Shown: positions 60,949 to 64,000 of the stretch, piece after piece
Position numbering within the stretch: position 1 is the stretch's first letter
Layout of the letters: every line of letters begins with the position of its first letter
Assembly: GCA_013397935.1 (NCBI GenBank)
Contig: VZRN01000634.1
Coordinates: 1,916,447-1,980,446, forward strand
Length of the DNA stretch: 64,000 nucleotides
From: Dasyornis broadbenti
Lineage: Eukaryota; Chordata; Aves; Passeriformes; Dasyornithidae
Direction of reading: 5' to 3'
Notes under the pieces: model-generated
Databases searched by the model: none
Seen by the model: only the letters and a program-made list of their open reading frames with translations
What the model was told of the DNA's origin: nothing
Program-made: the position numbers and the translations under genes

Positions 60949-63900
60949 CCTCCCTCCCTGCCATAGTGCTTCCCTTCTGTTGGATTTATCTCTCTGCCTT
61001 TGCTTTGTTCCCACTCTCCCTCCTGGTTCCTGCTCTTTCCCTCTCTGTGCCACCTGCTGTGATCTTCTCTTCCCGTTGCACCTCAGCATCTCCTCTTCTT
61101 CCTGGCTCTGCAGCAGGAGGGGCTGCAGCCCTTGGGAAGGGATGTGCAACTCCTGGCACTGGGGTCTGCACCCCAGGTCTGTCCCTGGTGATGTCCTGGC
61201 TGGGATGCGGAAATTCCCAGGAGAACCTACTTTACTTTGCTGTCACCTACTGTGATTGGTTTCTACCTTTTTACAATTTTTTTTTTTGTCCTGTGAGAAA
61301 CTGCTCACTAAAGAAAGCACATTTTTCTTGCTTACTGGGAGTTCCTGTTTGTCATTTTTATAAATCAGTGTTTATTGGCCTAATTATTGTAAATGCAGAG
61401 CCCAATAAAGGTGACTGTGATTGCAATATCTGATAATGAATTTTATAACAAACCTGCTGAGCCTGAAAGCTGCCAGCAGGAAAGACATTATGTCAGGTTA
61501 ATGACAGAGAGGAGAAATCCTCCTCACTAAGCTTTTTTCCAAAGCATGAAGGATCTCTGCTGGAGGGGGCTGGGGGTCCTACTGGGCTGGAGCACCTCAG
61601 GCTGGTGGGGTCTGACCCTGCAGTGCTGCATCCTAAAGCTTTTGGGGCTCCTTTGCTGCTCCCCTGATGGGGGGGATGCTTTAGGTATGCAGGATGGAGG
61701 GCTGTGAGGAGGTTCAGACCCTGCTCTGGGTGTGCAGGTTTCAGGCATCCAGAAGTGCTTGTGCCTCTGCTCCCATTCCCCTCATCTGATTTCATCCCAC
61801 ATGCAAATGCTGAACACAAAGCACAGGGAAAGCAGCTTAAATAGCACCTAAAGCTAGCTCAATTCCAACTCTGTAAATAGATTAATTTTAAAAAATCAAT
61901 TTTGCCCTGCAGGTGTAGCTTATCCATAGAGATGCTGGTGCCTGCTCTAACCTCATGCCCTTATGGGTGCCTGAAGTGAGTCAGAATCCCCTCCCTGTCA
62001 AGTATGGGAAGCAGCTTCCCTGCTTTTACTCAGCTGTGTGTGGGGCTGCCCCTCCGTCACTCTACCTTTCCCTGCCCATGGTGTCTGCAGAGGTGGTGTA
62101 GGGGAGGAGTTGCTTCTCTGGGAAATGTGATGCTGCTGCTGCTGCAAGGCCCTGGTGTGGTGAAGGGGTGGGGGTTTTGTGGGCTCCCTGTAGGGTGTCT
62201 ACACAGCCTGGTGTGATGGCACTGCAAGTGCTCCAGAGCCGCCTCAAGCTTGAGCAGGGAACCCAGGGCTGTGCTGCTGCATGGTGCCTGCCTTGGCTCC
62301 AAACACTGCCTGTCATGGGGGCTCCAGGCTCGTGCTTTGTCTTCTGACGGTCCCAGGCAGAGTCAGCGACAGCTGCCCGTGTGTCTGCTCCCAGGGCATG
62401 GCTCCTTCCCAGAGTCCAGACCGGGATGTGCAGTTCAAAGCTACAGGTGTTGGGCTCTGAGCTTTCATTCCAAGCGTCGCAGCTGTCGGCTCTGCTGAGC
62501 CCAGGTCTGCACACCTCCAGGTCTGTCTGATCGCAGAGCTGGCTCTGGTCTGCTGCAGGAATAGGGATGGCTTTTTAGACCTTGATTAGACCCAGAGTCT
62601 GATCAGAGAGGCTTCATGAAGCCTGGGCTTGGAGTGTTTGATTTAATTCATTTGCCTGCAGCAGGAATTGAGTGCAAAAGGGATAGAATAAAGACTAGAA
62701 GAGAACATGTTTTCTCTTAAATAATGCAGAGAAACACGGTGGAGGAGGATGTACAAATGTGATTGAGTCCTTCGCCCTGGTGTTATTTGCTGCTGGTCCC
62801 TGGCACACCCCAGCTGTGTCTCAGGGGGCCAAGGGAATTGTTTGCCCTCTGCAATGTGTGGTGCCCACACAGAGCCTCCTATCCTAAACCACGAGCAAGG
62901 AGCTGGAGCTGCTTTTTTTGTATCCTTAATATATGGTTGGCAGCTGCTGTGTTTGATGCGACTCAATGCGACAGCAAATTGGATTAGCTGAAACATATTT
63001 ACTGGGATAAGCAGGGGGGAAAAAGCTGCACAGGGGTTGTTTGCAGAAACGGGTGTCTGCAGATGTGGCTGAACCCTCCAGGGGCCCCCAGTGCATGACG
63101 AAACAAGACCCTGGGATGGAAAGGGAAAATGGGGGTAGAGGTGGGTTGAGAGTGTCACAGACTAGGTGGCCCATCAGGGTCTCCCTGGCAGCAATGTGAC
63201 ACAGTGATTTATTGGTGTCACCTGCCACCTTTGCAAAAATGCTTGACTTAAGCAGGGCACACTTTCAATAGTGCAGTCAGTAAGAGGAGGACATGGACAC
63301 CTTGGGAGGTGTTTGCTTGGATAAATAAAAACCAAGCACTGGACTCATCACACTGAAGAAATCAAGCTGGATTTGGAGCTCCTGAACAGAGTAACTTCTC
63401 TCTGCTCCTGGAAATGACCCTCCCCTGTGCAGGAGGGGACAAGGCAAATCAAAGATGCAGACAAAAGTCCTTGCTGCTGGAGGCAAAAGGTTGGGGCAGA
63501 AGGCTGGTGTCTGTAGTTTCCCTGCCTGGTGTTCAGCTTGCTGCCAGGAGCATTGCCAGGGCAATATCCTGCCTTGCTCCCTGCTCAGCCCACAGAGCAC
63601 GATTATTTCATTAATTTCGTGTCATCTCCTTCTTGGCTGATCCAGCTGCAATATTGCAGAAATAACTTCCCACCGCTCCCTGAGGAGAAGCAGACTTCAG
63701 AGGCCAGGAGAGCTCTTCCTTCTCCTCCCTGCTTGCAGTGGGCTGTGGGCCCCAGAGCTGCCAGAAGGTTTGAAAGTCTTTGATTCCTTCTAACTCCTAC
63801 AGTCAGGGATGCATAAAAAGCAGCTGACGCAAAAAAACCCCCAACCAATTATTATAATCATCAAACCCTTCAAAATCCCAGGGCAACTTAGCAAGGTCTG

Positions 63901-64000
63901 GATGAAGTCACGTCCCCATCCCAGGCACAAGACGTCACCTCGCATCGGCCGGTGTCGGCAGATGCTGTCAAGCGAGTGGTGCTGTGGATCATTCCCCATT

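Larger units (their letters stand above)
53891..64000. other. Intergenic region 5' of TNMD, no gene seen
   Basis: About 10 kb beyond the TNMD start, clearly AT-richer than the rest of the window. In human the next gene in this direction is PCDH19, but no protocadherin exon is present here. The longest open frames (such as 149 codons at 57712-58161, plus) have no recognisable homology or splice context. Simple tracts include a T18 run at 60931-60948 and an imperfect (GT)n stretch at about 54330-54415. Several AT-rich blocks (about 55000-55550, 56100-57000, 57540-58380, 58900-59230, 62640-63350) contain homeodomain-like TAATTA/ATTAAT words and could be conserved regulatory elements, which cannot be tested here. 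Confidence 0.6.

Noticed and set aside
1..64000. tRNA, rRNA, snoRNA, microRNA, CRISPR or endogenous-virus genes
   Set aside because: None was recognised by eye; a covariance-model and repeat-library search would be needed to exclude small RNAs and old viral fragments.

Overview
This is vertebrate nuclear DNA, and almost certainly avian. Every gene is split by short GT-AG introns, exon-rich parts are GC-rich with CpG-island promoters, and the only recognisable interspersed repeats are 3' ends of CR1-type LINEs, the dominant repeat of bird genomes. No prokaryotic, CRISPR or phage features were seen. The species cannot be named from this sequence.

Eight protein-coding genes are recognised. They read in the order and orientation of human Xq22.1 (reversed), with one extra gene: XKRX (+, 5' end outside the window), NOX1 (+), CSTF2 (-), TRMT12/TYW2 (+), SYTL4 (+), SRPX2 (-), TSPAN6 (+), TNMD (-). 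In birds this X-orthologous block is autosomal (chromosome 4 in chicken, 4A in songbirds; knowledge, not seen here). For seven genes the whole coding sequence could be joined in frame from splice sites: NOX1 560 aa, CSTF2 570 aa, TRMT12 424 aa, SYTL4 about 683 or 719 aa, SRPX2 462 aa, TSPAN6 252 aa, TNMD 319 aa. XKRX lacks only its N-terminus.

Layout: 1-5.0 kb XKRX; 6.7-11.5 kb NOX1; 12.0-19.2 kb CSTF2, tail-to-tail with NOX1 and head-to-head with TRMT12 (19.3-22.2 kb) across a compact CpG/ETS promoter; 23.2-30.6 kb SYTL4 with its CpG-island promoter; 31.0-36.0 kb SRPX2, tail-to-tail with SYTL4; 37.0-37.6 kb a GC-rich minisatellite and assembly gap; 37.6-42.8 kb TSPAN6; 45.2-53.9 kb TNMD; 54-64 kb AT-richer intergenic DNA in which no gene is seen.

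The genes do not form a pathway. They encode a membrane XK-family protein, a superoxide-generating NADPH oxidase, an mRNA 3'-end processing factor, a tRNA wybutosine enzyme, a Rab27 effector, a secreted sushi protein, a tetraspanin and a tendon BRICHOS protein. Their linkage is evolutionary: five of them have paralogues clustered at human Xp21-p11 (XK, CYBB, SYTL5, SRPX, TSPAN7). The most interesting point is a seven-coding-exon TRMT12 between CSTF2 and SYTL4, whereas human TRMT12 is a single-exon autosomal gene. I found no previously undescribed biological system.
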